From Actinomycetota bacterium (GTDB lineage: Bacteria > Actinomycetota > Aquicultoria > JACQXZ01), in the NCBI GenBank assembly GCA_016208465.1, contig JACQXZ010000066.1, positions 1-33,040 of the forward strand: a stretch of 33,040 nucleotides of DNA. The letters run 5' to 3'. Positions within the stretch are counted from its first letter, which is position 1. Every line of letters starts with the position of its first letter. Positions 8,630 to 16,241 of the stretch are shown piece by piece. The notes beneath the pieces were generated by a model that saw only the letters and a list, made by a program, of their open reading frames with translations, was not told the DNA's origin and did no database searches. The position numbers were made by a program, and so were the translations under genes.

Positions 8630-8992
8630 ATGAGGTTAAGAGGATTAAGAGGAGCAATAACGGCTGATAATAACATCGCTTCTGACATTGTGCAGGAAAC
8701 AACTCTTCTTCTTAAAGAAATGATGAATCGAAATGACATTAAAGAAGAAGACATTGTCAGCATAATATTTTCAGCTACCGAGGATCTTAACGCGGAGTTT
8801 CCTGCCGCCGCGGCAAGAACGCTTGGATTTAAATGCACCCCTCTGCTTTGCACAAAAGAAATTGCTGTTCCCGGAAGTATTGCGAAATGTATAAGAATTC
8901 TAATGCATTTCTATACTGACAAAAACCCTCAAGAGCTAAAGCACGTATACCTTAAAGGAGCAAAACGCTTAAGAACAGATTTACCAGAATAG
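8630..8992 (+). CDS. aroH: Chorismate mutase, AroH type
   Basis: This 120-residue protein is the trimeric AroH-type mutase that converts chorismate to prephenate, the branch point to phenylalanine and tyrosine. It begins MRLRGLRGAIT. The active-site residues known from the Bacillus subtilis enzyme fall at nearly the same numbers: Arg7, Arg63, Glu77, Arg89 and Tyr107 (HVYLKGAKRLR). The ATG at 8630 is chosen because it places Arg7 correctly and follows AGGAAAGGG. A longer frame upstream is not supported. It is the first gene of the aromatic series, and hisC follows 2 bases after its stop. Confidence 0.92.
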   Translation: MRLRGLRGAITADNNIASDIVQETTLLLKEMMNRNDIKEEDIVSIIFSATEDLNAEFPAAAARTLGFKCTPLLCTKEIAVPGSIAKCIRILMHFYTDKNPQELKHVYLKGAKRLRTDLPE

Positions 8993-8994
8993 AG

Positions 8995-10155
8995 ATGAAG
9001 GACAAATTGGATAAAGCAATACTTTTTAGAGAAGAAATTGAAGATTTAAAAATTTACGAACCGGGAAGACCAATTTCAGAAGTAAAATCTGAATTTAGGC
9101 TGGAAGAGGTAATAAAACTGGCATCAAACGAATGTCCTTATCCGCCTTTTCCAGAAACAATTGAAGCAATAAAAGAGGATATTTCTGAAGCAAACCGCTA
9201 TCCCGACAACGGATGTTTTGTGCTTAAAGAAAAACTGGCGGAACATTTAAATGTAAAAACTCAAAATTTAGTTGTGGGGAATGGATCAAGTGAAATACTC
9301 AGATTAATCGCTTTGGCGGCTTTAAAACCGGGCGATGAAGCAATAATCCCGCATCCGTCTTTTATTGTTTACCCAACAATAACAAAACTAATGGGAGGCG
9401 TTGAAAGAAAAGTTCCGCTAGAAAATTACAGGCATAGTCTTAACGAAATGCTTAATCGAATCAACGATAAAACAAAAATAATTTTTCTTTGCAATCCCAA
9501 TAATCCAACCGGAACAATTTTTTATAAAAGTGAAGTTGAAAATTTTTTAGATAAAGCGCCTAGGAATATTCTGGTTATATTTGACGAAGCTTATTTTGAA
9601 TATGTAAACGACAATCGCTATCCAAATGGGATAGATTATTTAAAAAATTTTAAAAACGTTATTGTGTTAAGAACTTTTTCAAAAATTTATGGACTAGCAG
9701 GTCTTAGAATCGGCTATGGAATAGCCTCCAAAAAAATTATCGAGGCAATAGAAAAAGTAAGAGAACCCTTCAATGTAAATATGCTGGCTCAACTAGCGGC
9801 AACAGTAAGTCTTGAATATAAAGATGAAGTTGAAAGAAGAAAAAAGTTTAACGAAGAAGGAAAAACATATCTGTATCAGCAGTTTGAAAGTCTAGGATTA
9901 GAATACGTCCCAACAGAAGCAAATTTTATTTTAGTTGACCTAAAAAGAGACAGCAGGAAAACTTTTGAAGATTTATTAAAACTTGGAATAATAGTTCGTC
10001 CCGGAGACATTTTTGGATACAATACTCATATCAGGTTAACTATAGGAACACCTTCGGAAAACAAGAAATTTATAGAAGGATTACAACGGGTCGCAGGTTG
10101 TAGGTCACAAGTCACAAGTAGGACAGGCGTCTCGCCTGTCAAAAAGTTTCAATGA
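8995..10155 (+). CDS. hisC: Histidinol-phosphate aminotransferase-family enzyme, probably acting on aromatic acids here
   Basis: This fold-type I PLP enzyme of 386 residues has LASNECPYPP, the substrate/cofactor segment FLCNPNNPTG, FDEAYFEY and the PLP lysine Lys230 in TFSKIYGLAGLRIGYG. HisC homologues inside aro operons often transaminate phenylpyruvate and 4-hydroxyphenylpyruvate, sometimes in addition to histidinol phosphate. No other his gene is present here, which favours an aromatic role (inference). The last roughly 20 residues (after IEGLQRVAG) are encoded by an intergenic palindromic repeat, so the C-terminus appears to have been extended by repeat sequence. Its TGA overlaps an ATG of the next frame. 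Confidence 0.88.
   Translation: MKDKLDKAILFREEIEDLKIYEPGRPISEVKSEFRLEEVIKLASNECPYPPFPETIEAIKEDISEANRYPDNGCFVLKEKLAEHLNVKTQNLVVGNGSSEILRLIALAALKPGDEAIIPHPSFIVYPTITKLMGGVERKVPLENYRHSLNEMLNRINDKTKIIFLCNPNNPTGTIFYKSEVENFLDKAPRNILVIFDEAYFEYVNDNRYPNGIDYLKNFKNVIVLRTFSKIYGLAGLRIGYGIASKKIIEAIEKVREPFNVNMLAQLAATVSLEYKDEVERRKKFNEEGKTYLYQQFESLGLEYVPTEANFILVDLKRDSRKTFEDLLKLGIIVRPGDIFGYNTHIRLTIGTPSENKKFIEGLQRVAGCRSQVTSRTGVSPVKKFQ
10121..10140. repeat. Palindromic repeat GGACAGGCG-tct-CGCCTGTC, coding for the end of hisC
   Basis: A hairpin with a perfect GACAGGCG/CGCCTGTC stem and a 3-base TCT loop. The same design (GGAC…GTCTCG…GTCC) occurs at 18885-18909 and, in decayed form, near 29832-29880. It has no T-tract, so it is a dispersed repeat rather than a standard terminator. 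Confidence 0.75.
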
Positions 10156-10184
10156 GAAATAAAAACGAAAGAGAGATGATAACA

Positions 10185-11198
10185 ATGATGATAATTATGA
10201 AGCAGAACGCAACTGAAGAACAAATCAATCATGTAATAGAAAAATTAGAAAGCGTAGGCGCCACGGCGCATATATCTAAAGGAAAATACAAGACTGTTAT
10301 CGGTGTAATTGGCGACAGAGAAAGCATTGCCCAGCTTCCGCTTGAAGCTTTGCCGGGGGTTGAAAAAGCCGTGCCGATTCTAAAACCATTTAAACTGGCA
10401 AGCAGGGATTTTAAGCCTGAAGACACTATTATTGACGTAAGAGGAGTTAAAATTGGAGGAAATAATTTTACTATAATGGCTGGTCCCTGCGCGGTTGAAT
10501 CCAGAGAACAAACACTTACAGCGGCGCGGGCAGTTAAAAAATCAGGAGCGGCTATTTTGCGCGGCGGCGCATTTAAACCAAGAACATCCCCTTACAGTTT
10601 TCAAGGGCTGGGAGAAGAAGGGCTTAAAATTTTGGCAGAAGCACGGGAAGAAACAGGTTTGCCAATTGTAACTGAGCTTATGGATATCAGAGATATTGAA
10701 CTGGTTACCAGATACACAGATATACTGCAAATTGGCGCGCGAAATATGCAGAATTTTACACTGCTTAAAGAACTGGGCGCTATCAATAAACCAGTTTTAA
10801 TAAAGAGATCGTTTAGCGCGACGATTGAAGAACTTTTAATGGCGGCAGAATATATAGTAAAAGAAGGAAATAAAGATGTTATTCTCTGCGAACGGGGGAT
10901 AAGAACTTTTGAAACAGCAACCAGAAACACTTTAGATATCAGCGCCATCCCTATAGTTAAAAGTCTTTCTCATTTGCCAATTATAGTTGACCCGAGTCAT
11001 GCGAGCGGCAAACGAGAGTTAATTAAACCGCTTACACTTGCGGCGCTGGCTGTCGGCGCTCATGGAGCTATTATAGAAGTTCATCCCAACCCCGAAGAAG
11101 CGTTGTGCGATGGCTCTCAATCGCTCACCACAAATGATTTTGATGAGCTTATGTCAGAAGTAAAATCATTATTAAGCGTCCTCAAGAAGACATTGTAA
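10185..11198 (+). CDS. aroF: 3-deoxy-7-phosphoheptulonate (DAHP) synthase with N-terminal ferredoxin-like regulatory domain
   Basis: This enzyme catalyses the first step of the shikimate pathway, joining PEP and erythrose-4-phosphate. The protein closely follows the Thermotoga-type (type I-beta) DAHP synthase. An N-terminal ferredoxin-like domain of about 65 residues (MMIIMKQNATEEQ…HISKGKYKTVIGVIGD) precedes a TIM barrel with FTIMAGPCAVES, LRGGAFKPRTSPYSFQG, QIGARNMQNF and VDPSHASGKR. In that family the N-terminal domain mediates feedback inhibition by aromatic amino acids. A start at 10185 matches the family N-terminus and has GAAAGAGAG upstream. The ATG at 10152, which overlaps the hisC stop, would add 11 residues with no ribosome site. 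Confidence 0.95.
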   Translation: MMIIMKQNATEEQINHVIEKLESVGATAHISKGKYKTVIGVIGDRESIAQLPLEALPGVEKAVPILKPFKLASRDFKPEDTIIDVRGVKIGGNNFTIMAGPCAVESREQTLTAARAVKKSGAAILRGGAFKPRTSPYSFQGLGEEGLKILAEAREETGLPIVTELMDIRDIELVTRYTDILQIGARNMQNFTLLKELGAINKPVLIKRSFSATIEELLMAAEYIVKEGNKDVILCERGIRTFETATRNTLDISAIPIVKSLSHLPIIVDPSHASGKRELIKPLTLAALAVGAHGAIIEVHPNPEEALCDGSQSLTTNDFDELMSEVKSLLSVLKKTL

Positions 11199-11210
11199 GG
11201 TGACATAAAA

Positions 11211-12317
11211 TTGAAAACTGATAAAGTTGCTATAATTGGAATTGGTTTAATTGGCGGATCTTTGGGGTTAGCTTTAAAACAGATTTCCAATCCTCCCAAA
11301 ATTACAGGAATAGCCCGAAGACAGGAAGTTATAGACAAAGCGATAGAAACCGGAGCAATAGATGAAGGGACGACATTTTTTGAAGAAGGCGTAAAAGACG
11401 CGGATATTATTTTTATCGCGACTCCTGTCGGATCAATAGTCGATATAGCCAAAAAAATAATCCCTTACCTGAAACAAAAAGCGATCATAACTGATGTTGG
11501 CAGTACCAAAGCTACTATTGTAAAAGAAATAGAGGAAGCCGCGCCGTCTGATATTTATTTTATTGGCGGTCATCCAATGGCTGGATCGGAACAAACCGGA
11601 GTTGAAGCCGCAACTCCTTTTTTATTTAAAAATTCTTATTACATTTTAACGCCAACCAAAAAAACAAACAACGAAGCATTCAGCCATCTTCATTCGCTTT
11701 TAACTCAAATAGGCGCTTATGTATTAGCAATTGACGCGGAAAAACATGATTCAACCGTCGCTACAATCAGCCACCTCCCGCACTTTGCCGCTGCGTCGTT
11801 AGTTAATGTTACTCAAAGTCGAATGAATGAAAATGAAAACTTAATAAAACTTGCCGCCGGCGGTTTTAAGGATATGACAAGAATCGCGATAGGAAGTCCT
11901 GAAATCTGGCTGGATATTGCTTTTGAAAACAGAACAGCAATACTCGAAGCGCTTAACGCCTACAAAAAAGAAATAGAAAAAATTTACGAATTTATAAAAG
12001 ACAAAGACAAAGAAGGATTGATGCAGAGATTAAACGAAGCAAGAGAAAAGCGTTCCGCGTTACAAAGAGTTCTTCACAAGGAACCTCTTAATTTGTGTAA
12101 ATTAAATATCGCCGTAGAAGATAAGCCGGGGGTTATAAGTGATGTAACTGTCGCAATCGGTCAGCTCGGTGTAAATATAGAAAACATAGAAATTTTCTAT
12201 ACTCCCCAAAGTCGTCTTGGAATACTTGAAATAATTGTTATGGGAGAAGACGCGGCTCAGAAAGCTGCTTCCGTTCTTTTGAAAAAAGGATACGAGGTTA
12301 AGATTGAAAATATGTAA
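11211..12317 (+). CDS. tyrA: Prephenate dehydrogenase with C-terminal ACT domain
   Basis: The protein of 368 residues oxidatively decarboxylates prephenate to 4-hydroxyphenylpyruvate. The dinucleotide fold starts at once with IIGIGLIGGSLG. The substrate site includes HPMAGSE (His121) and the histidine-containing HDSTVATISHLPHF. From about residue 296 an ACT domain begins (LNIAVEDKPGVISDVTVAIGQLG), the usual site of tyrosine feedback control. The start is a TTG with AAGGTGAC seven bases upstream, and the gene begins 12 bases after the aroF stop. Confidence 0.95.
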   Translation: MKTDKVAIIGIGLIGGSLGLALKQISNPPKITGIARRQEVIDKAIETGAIDEGTTFFEEGVKDADIIFIATPVGSIVDIAKKIIPYLKQKAIITDVGSTKATIVKEIEEAAPSDIYFIGGHPMAGSEQTGVEAATPFLFKNSYYILTPTKKTNNEAFSHLHSLLTQIGAYVLAIDAEKHDSTVATISHLPHFAAASLVNVTQSRMNENENLIKLAAGGFKDMTRIAIGSPEIWLDIAFENRTAILEALNAYKKEIEKIYEFIKDKDKEGLMQRLNEAREKRSALQRVLHKEPLNLCKLNIAVEDKPGVISDVTVAIGQLGVNIENIEIFYTPQSRLGILEIIVMGEDAAQKAASVLLKKGYEVKIENM

Positions 12318-12390
12318 TAGGTGATAGGTAATGGGTCACAAGCTTCAACCCTACGACCTATAGCCTATGACCTACGACCCACATGGGAGA
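12318..12390. repeat. Intergenic repeat of the 'ataggtgataggt … cctatgacctacgaccc' type
   Basis: The 79-base gap between tyrA and aroA is largely made of GGTGATAGGTAATGGGTCA followed by CTATAGCCTATGACCTACGACCC. The GGGTC/GACCC and ATAGG/CCTAT parts can pair. Similar wording occurs at 907-947 and 13841-13870. No terminator T-run is present. Confidence 0.5.
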
Positions 12391-12396
12391 CAAAAA

Positions 12397-13686
12397 ATGA
12401 ATTTAAAAGTAAGTAAATGTAAAAATTTTTCCGGCGTGATTGAAGTGCCCGGTGATAAATCAATTTCTCATCGAGCAGTTATAATTAGCTCATTGGCTCA
12501 GGGAGAATCCAGAATAAAAAATTTTTTAAATGCTGGTGACTGCATAAGCACATTAAATTGTCTTGAAGAAATCGGCATTAAAATTGAACGTTTAGAAGAA
12601 ACTGAGATTGTGGTTCGTGGCGTTGGTTTTTATGGATTTCAAAAACCAGCTAAAACACTCGACGTTGGCAATTCTGGAACAACGATAAGAATGCTTCCGG
12701 CTATTTTAGCGGCTCAAAATTTCACCTCTGTTATTACAGGAGACGAATCAATAAAGCGCCGGCCAATGGATAGAATTATTGAGCCATTAAAATTAATGGG
12801 CGCAGATATTCAAGGAACAGGTAAAGAAAATCTAGCGCCGCTTACTATTAAAGGGGAAAAACTTAAGGGAATAAATTACACCACGCCTGTCCCAAGCGCG
12901 CAGGTTAAATCTGCTATTCTTTTGGCAGGACTGCTGGCAGAAGGACAAACAACAGTAAATGAACAATATTTATCAAGAGACCATACTGAAAAAATGCTGG
13001 TGTCAATTGGAGCTGAAATAAAAATAGATAAAACATCAACAATGGTGATAGGGAAAAGTCCTTTTAACGGGCAGGAAATTTTGGTGCCGGGCGATATCTC
13101 ATCCGCCGCTTTTTTTATTGTCGCAGGGTTAATTATTCCTGATTCAGAAATAACAATTAAAAATGTGGGAATAAATCCAACCAGAATAGGCTTTCTCGAA
13201 GTCCTTAAGCAAATGGGCGCTCAGATAAAACAGGAAAACTGGCAGTTAAAAAACGGAGAGCCTCGCGCAGATTTAATCATAAAATCCAGCCGATTAAACG
13301 GAATAACAATTGAAGGTGAAATAATCCCCCGTTTGATTGATGAAATTCCAATTCTTGCTGTTGCGGCTGCTTTGGCTAATGGAACAACAATTATAAAAGA
13401 CGCAAAAGAATTACGAGTAAAAGAAACAGACCGAATAAAAGCAATCTACAATGAGCTTAAAAAAATGGGAGCAGAAATTGAGGAGAAAGAAGATGGTTTT
13501 ATAGTTGAAGGACCAGCAAAATTAAAAGGAGCTGTTTGTGAAAGTTATAATGATCACAGAATCGCAATGGCTATGTCAATTGCAGGACTAGCGGCAGAAG
13601 GGGAGACAATTATAAATAATACCGTGTGCATAAATATTTCTTTTCCAAATTTCGAGGAGATTTTGAATTTGTGTATAAGAGATTAA
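12397..13686 (+). CDS. aroA: 3-phosphoshikimate 1-carboxyvinyltransferase (EPSP synthase), class II-like
   Basis: It joins shikimate-3-phosphate and PEP in the sixth shikimate step. The 429-residue protein has VPGDKSISHRA (Lys21), VGNSGTTIRM, RRPMDRIIEPL, PSAQVKSA, SRDHTEKM, INPTRIGFLE and VKETDRIKA. The set GDKS, RDHTE, SAQVK and NPTR is the motif pattern of class II EPSP synthases, which include glyphosate-insensitive enzymes. The ATG at 12397 follows GGGAGAC. An upstream ATG at 12367 lies in repeat sequence and is rejected. Confidence 0.95.
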   Translation: MNLKVSKCKNFSGVIEVPGDKSISHRAVIISSLAQGESRIKNFLNAGDCISTLNCLEEIGIKIERLEETEIVVRGVGFYGFQKPAKTLDVGNSGTTIRMLPAILAAQNFTSVITGDESIKRRPMDRIIEPLKLMGADIQGTGKENLAPLTIKGEKLKGINYTTPVPSAQVKSAILLAGLLAEGQTTVNEQYLSRDHTEKMLVSIGAEIKIDKTSTMVIGKSPFNGQEILVPGDISSAAFFIVAGLIIPDSEITIKNVGINPTRIGFLEVLKQMGAQIKQENWQLKNGEPRADLIIKSSRLNGITIEGEIIPRLIDEIPILAVAAALANGTTIIKDAKELRVKETDRIKAIYNELKKMGAEIEEKEDGFIVEGPAKLKGAVCESYNDHRIAMAMSIAGLAAEGETIINNTVCINISFPNFEEILNLCIRD

Positions 13687-13897
13687 ATAATGTAAGAAGG
13701 CGATGGGTAAGAAGTTCAAATGACAAAATCCAAAGTTCAAATAAAGTTCAAAATCAAAATCACAAAGAATATAAACCATTTTGATATTCATTCATTTGAT
13801 ATTTGGGCTTTGGATTTTGGATTTTTGGGTGTTTTAATTCCTATAACCTATAACCCCTAACCTATAACCATAAATTAATACGAAAAGAGACGTAAAA
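13687..13897. repeat. Gap filled by palindromic AT-rich repeats
   Basis: AAAATCCAAAG (13725-13735) is exactly complementary to CTTTGGATTTT (13808-13818), with 'gttcaaa' repeats between them. This is followed by the tandem CCTATAACC units at about 13842-13870. The 211 bases interrupt an otherwise tight operon between aroA and cmk. No gene or clear promoter was seen. Confidence 0.6.
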
Positions 13898-14572
13898 ATG
13901 ATTATAGCTATCGATGGACCAGCGGCGTCCGGAAAAAGCACAATCGCAAGACTGGTTGCAAAAAAAATGGGCTATGATTATCTTGACACAGGAGCAATGT
14001 ACAGAGCTTTAACATGGAAAGCGCTTAGTGAAAAAGTAGATTTTTCAGATGAAAAACAACTGGCTAACATAGCAAAAAAATTTAAGATATTTTTTGAAAC
14101 CGACCCTAAAACATTAAAGAAGAAAGTTATAGTCGAAGATAAAGATATTACTAAAGAAATCAGGTCCACTAAAGTCAGCAGTCTGGTTTCAATTGTATCA
14201 AAAGTTCCGGCAATTCGTCAGATGCTGGTTGGCGAACAAAGAGCATTCGCCAAAAAAGGCAACGTTGTAGTAGAAGGAAGAGATATCGGAACGGTTGTTT
14301 TTCCTCAGGCTGAAGTAAAAATATTTCTGACAGCGACTCCTGCGGAGCGGGCGAAACGAAGACAACAGGAATTCTTAAAAAAGGGTATAAAAATAGATAA
14401 AACAGCGCTTGAAAGAAAAATCGTTGAGCGCGATCATATAGACAGCACGCGCCAAAGCAGTCCTCTTGTAAAAGCCCAAGACGCCCATCTTGTCAATACT
14501 GACAACAAAACCGTTAGAGAAGTTGCGCGAGAAGTGCTAAAATATTGTTTAAAAGAATTAAAGGAAAGATAA
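13898..14572 (+). CDS. cmk: Cytidylate kinase
   Basis: Phosphorylates CMP and dCMP for nucleic acid and phospholipid synthesis. The 224-residue protein has the P-loop DGPAASGKST (6-15), LDTGAMYRALT, the VEGRDIGTVVFP core and AERAKRRQQEF, and ends with RDHIDSTRQSSPL and AHLVNTDN. This is the standard short bacterial form. Ribosome site AAAAGAGACG lies before the ATG. plsC follows with the likely start just 2 bases after the stop. Confidence 0.96.
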   Translation: MIIAIDGPAASGKSTIARLVAKKMGYDYLDTGAMYRALTWKALSEKVDFSDEKQLANIAKKFKIFFETDPKTLKKKVIVEDKDITKEIRSTKVSSLVSIVSKVPAIRQMLVGEQRAFAKKGNVVVEGRDIGTVVFPQAEVKIFLTATPAERAKRRQQEFLKKGIKIDKTALERKIVERDHIDSTRQSSPLVKAQDAHLVNTDNKTVREVAREVLKYCLKELKER

Positions 14573-14574
14573 CT

Positions 14575-15192
14575 TTGTTTTATTATTTCGCGCGTAAATT
14601 TCTATGGGTTGTTTATAAAGTTATCTTCAGACTTAAAATCAAAGGCAGGGAAAATATTCCATCTGAAGGCCCTGTTGTTTTGGCGTCCAATCATTCAAGC
14701 ATATTAGACCCGGTTGCTGTTGGTATTGCATCCACTCGTCCAATAAACTTTATGGCAAAAGAAGAATTATTTAATATTCCGATTTTAAGAAATTTTTTTC
14801 TTGCCTTAAAGTCATATCCGGTAAAACGAGGAAAATTCGACAGAGCGGCAATTAATAAAACCTTAAATTACTTAAAAAACAATGAAATAGTAGCGCTTTT
14901 TCCGGAGGGAACGCGTAAAAAAAAATCAGAAGCAGAAAAACCATATCGGGGCGTAGCTTTAATTGCCCAAAAGGGCAATGCGCCAATTGTTCCAATAGCA
15001 ATTTTGGGAACAGAAAAAATCTTTATAAAAAAGAAATTTATTCCATGTCTTAATTCGATTACCGTAAAAATAGGAAAACCTATTTTTTTAAATCATCCCG
15101 AAGGAGATCTCAAAAAGGAACAAACAATTACCAGTGAAAAAGTAATGCAGATTATTAATGATTTAATAAAAGAGGAAAAAAATGAAAATTGA
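14575..15192 (+). CDS. plsC: 1-acyl-sn-glycerol-3-phosphate acyltransferase (lysophosphatidate acyltransferase)
   Basis: This membrane-associated enzyme adds the second acyl chain in phosphatidic acid synthesis. The 205-residue protein shows the acyltransferase block I NHSSILD (His40, Asp45), the block III FPEGTR (109-114) and a hydrophobic N-terminus. The TTG at 14575 has AAGGAAAG six bases upstream. Another in-frame TTG at 14545 would overlap cmk and is less likely. Its end overlaps ispH by 11 bases. Together with plsY and gpsA further down, the operon carries three steps of phosphatidate formation. Confidence 0.92.
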   Translation: MFYYFARKFLWVVYKVIFRLKIKGRENIPSEGPVVLASNHSSILDPVAVGIASTRPINFMAKEELFNIPILRNFFLALKSYPVKRGKFDRAAINKTLNYLKNNEIVALFPEGTRKKKSEAEKPYRGVALIAQKGNAPIVPIAILGTEKIFIKKKFIPCLNSITVKIGKPIFLNHPEGDLKKEQTITSEKVMQIINDLIKEEKNEN

Positions 15193-16021
15193 AATAGCAA
15201 AATACGCCGGTTATTGTTATGGAGTGGAGAGAGCGCTCAAATTAGCCACTCAGACAACTAATCAATTTCCCAAACCAATTTACACTCTGGGTCCGATTAT
15301 TCATAACCCTCAAGTGGTTAGTTCGCTTAAAGAAAAAGGTATTTATCCAATAAACAGCATTGATGATATTTCAGAAGGAACGATTATAATCCGCTCTCAT
15401 GGCATAGATCCAAAAATAATAGCCAAAGCCCGCGAGAAAAAAATAAAGGTGGTTGACGCAACCTGTCCTTTTGTTAAAAAAGCTCAGCAATGCGCATCAA
15501 AACTTGTTGAGGAAAAATATGATTTGATTATTGTTGGCGAAAGAAATCATCCTGAAATTACCGGCATACTGGCTTACGCGGACAACAAAGCGCTGGTTGT
15601 TGAAAAACCGGAAGATATTCCTGACAACATCAAAAGTAAATCCATTGGGGTAGTCGTTCAGACTACTCAGCCGATTGAAAATTTAAACAGAATTGTTTTG
15701 AAACTTTTGCCTATTACAACAGAATTAAAAATCTTCAATACAATTTGCAACGCGACAACAAAACGTCAGATGGCGGCTCGGCGGCTTGCGTTAAAAACAG
15801 ATGTCGTTTTGGTTGTTGGCGGGAAGAACAGCGCCAATACAACAAGGCTGGCTCAGATATGCAAAGAAACGGGAACAACAACGCACCATATTGAAACGGC
15901 GGAAGAAATTGATCAGTTATGGTTTAAAAAAGATAACAAAGTTGGTGTAACCGCAGGCGCCTCAACACCTTCGTGGATATTAGACGAAGTTTTGGAGAAA
16001 ATTGCCCAACTTGTTACGTAA
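15182..16021 (+). CDS. ispH: 4-hydroxy-3-methylbut-2-enyl diphosphate reductase (LytB/IspH)
   Basis: The last enzyme of the MEP isoprenoid pathway, giving IPP and DMAPP with an Fe-S cluster. At 279 residues it is the compact form. The cluster cysteines are Cys12 (YCYGVERAL), Cys95 (DATCPFV) and Cys189 (NTICNAT). GERNHPEITG, the conserved TTQP and GASTPSWI are present. There is no fused S1 domain, which several Clostridia have. A separate rpsA often follows, but here a palindromic repeat does. Confidence 0.95.
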   Translation: MKIEIAKYAGYCYGVERALKLATQTTNQFPKPIYTLGPIIHNPQVVSSLKEKGIYPINSIDDISEGTIIIRSHGIDPKIIAKAREKKIKVVDATCPFVKKAQQCASKLVEEKYDLIIVGERNHPEITGILAYADNKALVVEKPEDIPDNIKSKSIGVVVQTTQPIENLNRIVLKLLPITTELKIFNTICNATTKRQMAARRLALKTDVVLVVGGKNSANTTRLAQICKETGTTTHHIETAEEIDQLWFKKDNKVGVTAGASTPSWILDEVLEKIAQLVT

Positions 16022-16079
16022 GATGTAAAACGTAAGACGTAAGAAGTTGGGAAGATGTAGGTAAGTAGAACGAGGCTTT

Positions 16080-16210
16080 AGGGACTGTTGAAAAAGTATA
16101 TTCGTCATTGCGAGGAGTGATTTTTACGACGAAGCAATCTCGTAAACAAAGGGATTGCCGCGCTCCCTTTGGTCGCTCGCAATGACAAAAGAGGTTTTTC
16201 AACAGTCCCT
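16080..16210. repeat. Nested palindromic element (about 131 bp) with 16-bp perfect outer arms
   Basis: AGGGACTGTTGAAAAA (16080-16095) is the exact reverse complement of TTTTTCAACAGTCCCT (16195-16210). Inside lie GTCATTGCGAG (16104-16114) and CTCGCAATGAC (16176-16186), also complementary, and GAAGCAATCTC facing GGGATTGCCGC. The inner 'cgtcattgcgagg…gaagcaatctc' pair is a dispersed palindrome I know from many unrelated bacterial genomes. Here it sits inside a second, different palindrome, a MITE-like arrangement. GACGAAGCAATCT recurs at 29942-29954. Confidence 0.85.
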
Positions 16211-16241
16211 TTAGCTTTACGTATTTTCAATAGAGGTTAAT

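Noticed and set aside
13687-13897. Riboswitch or T-box leader between aroA and cmk
   Set aside because: Only simple tandem and palindromic repeats are visible; no conserved leader elements recognised.
16014-16202. Minus-strand 62-codon frame over the nested palindrome
   Set aside because: It is a translation of repeat sequence and has no ribosome site.
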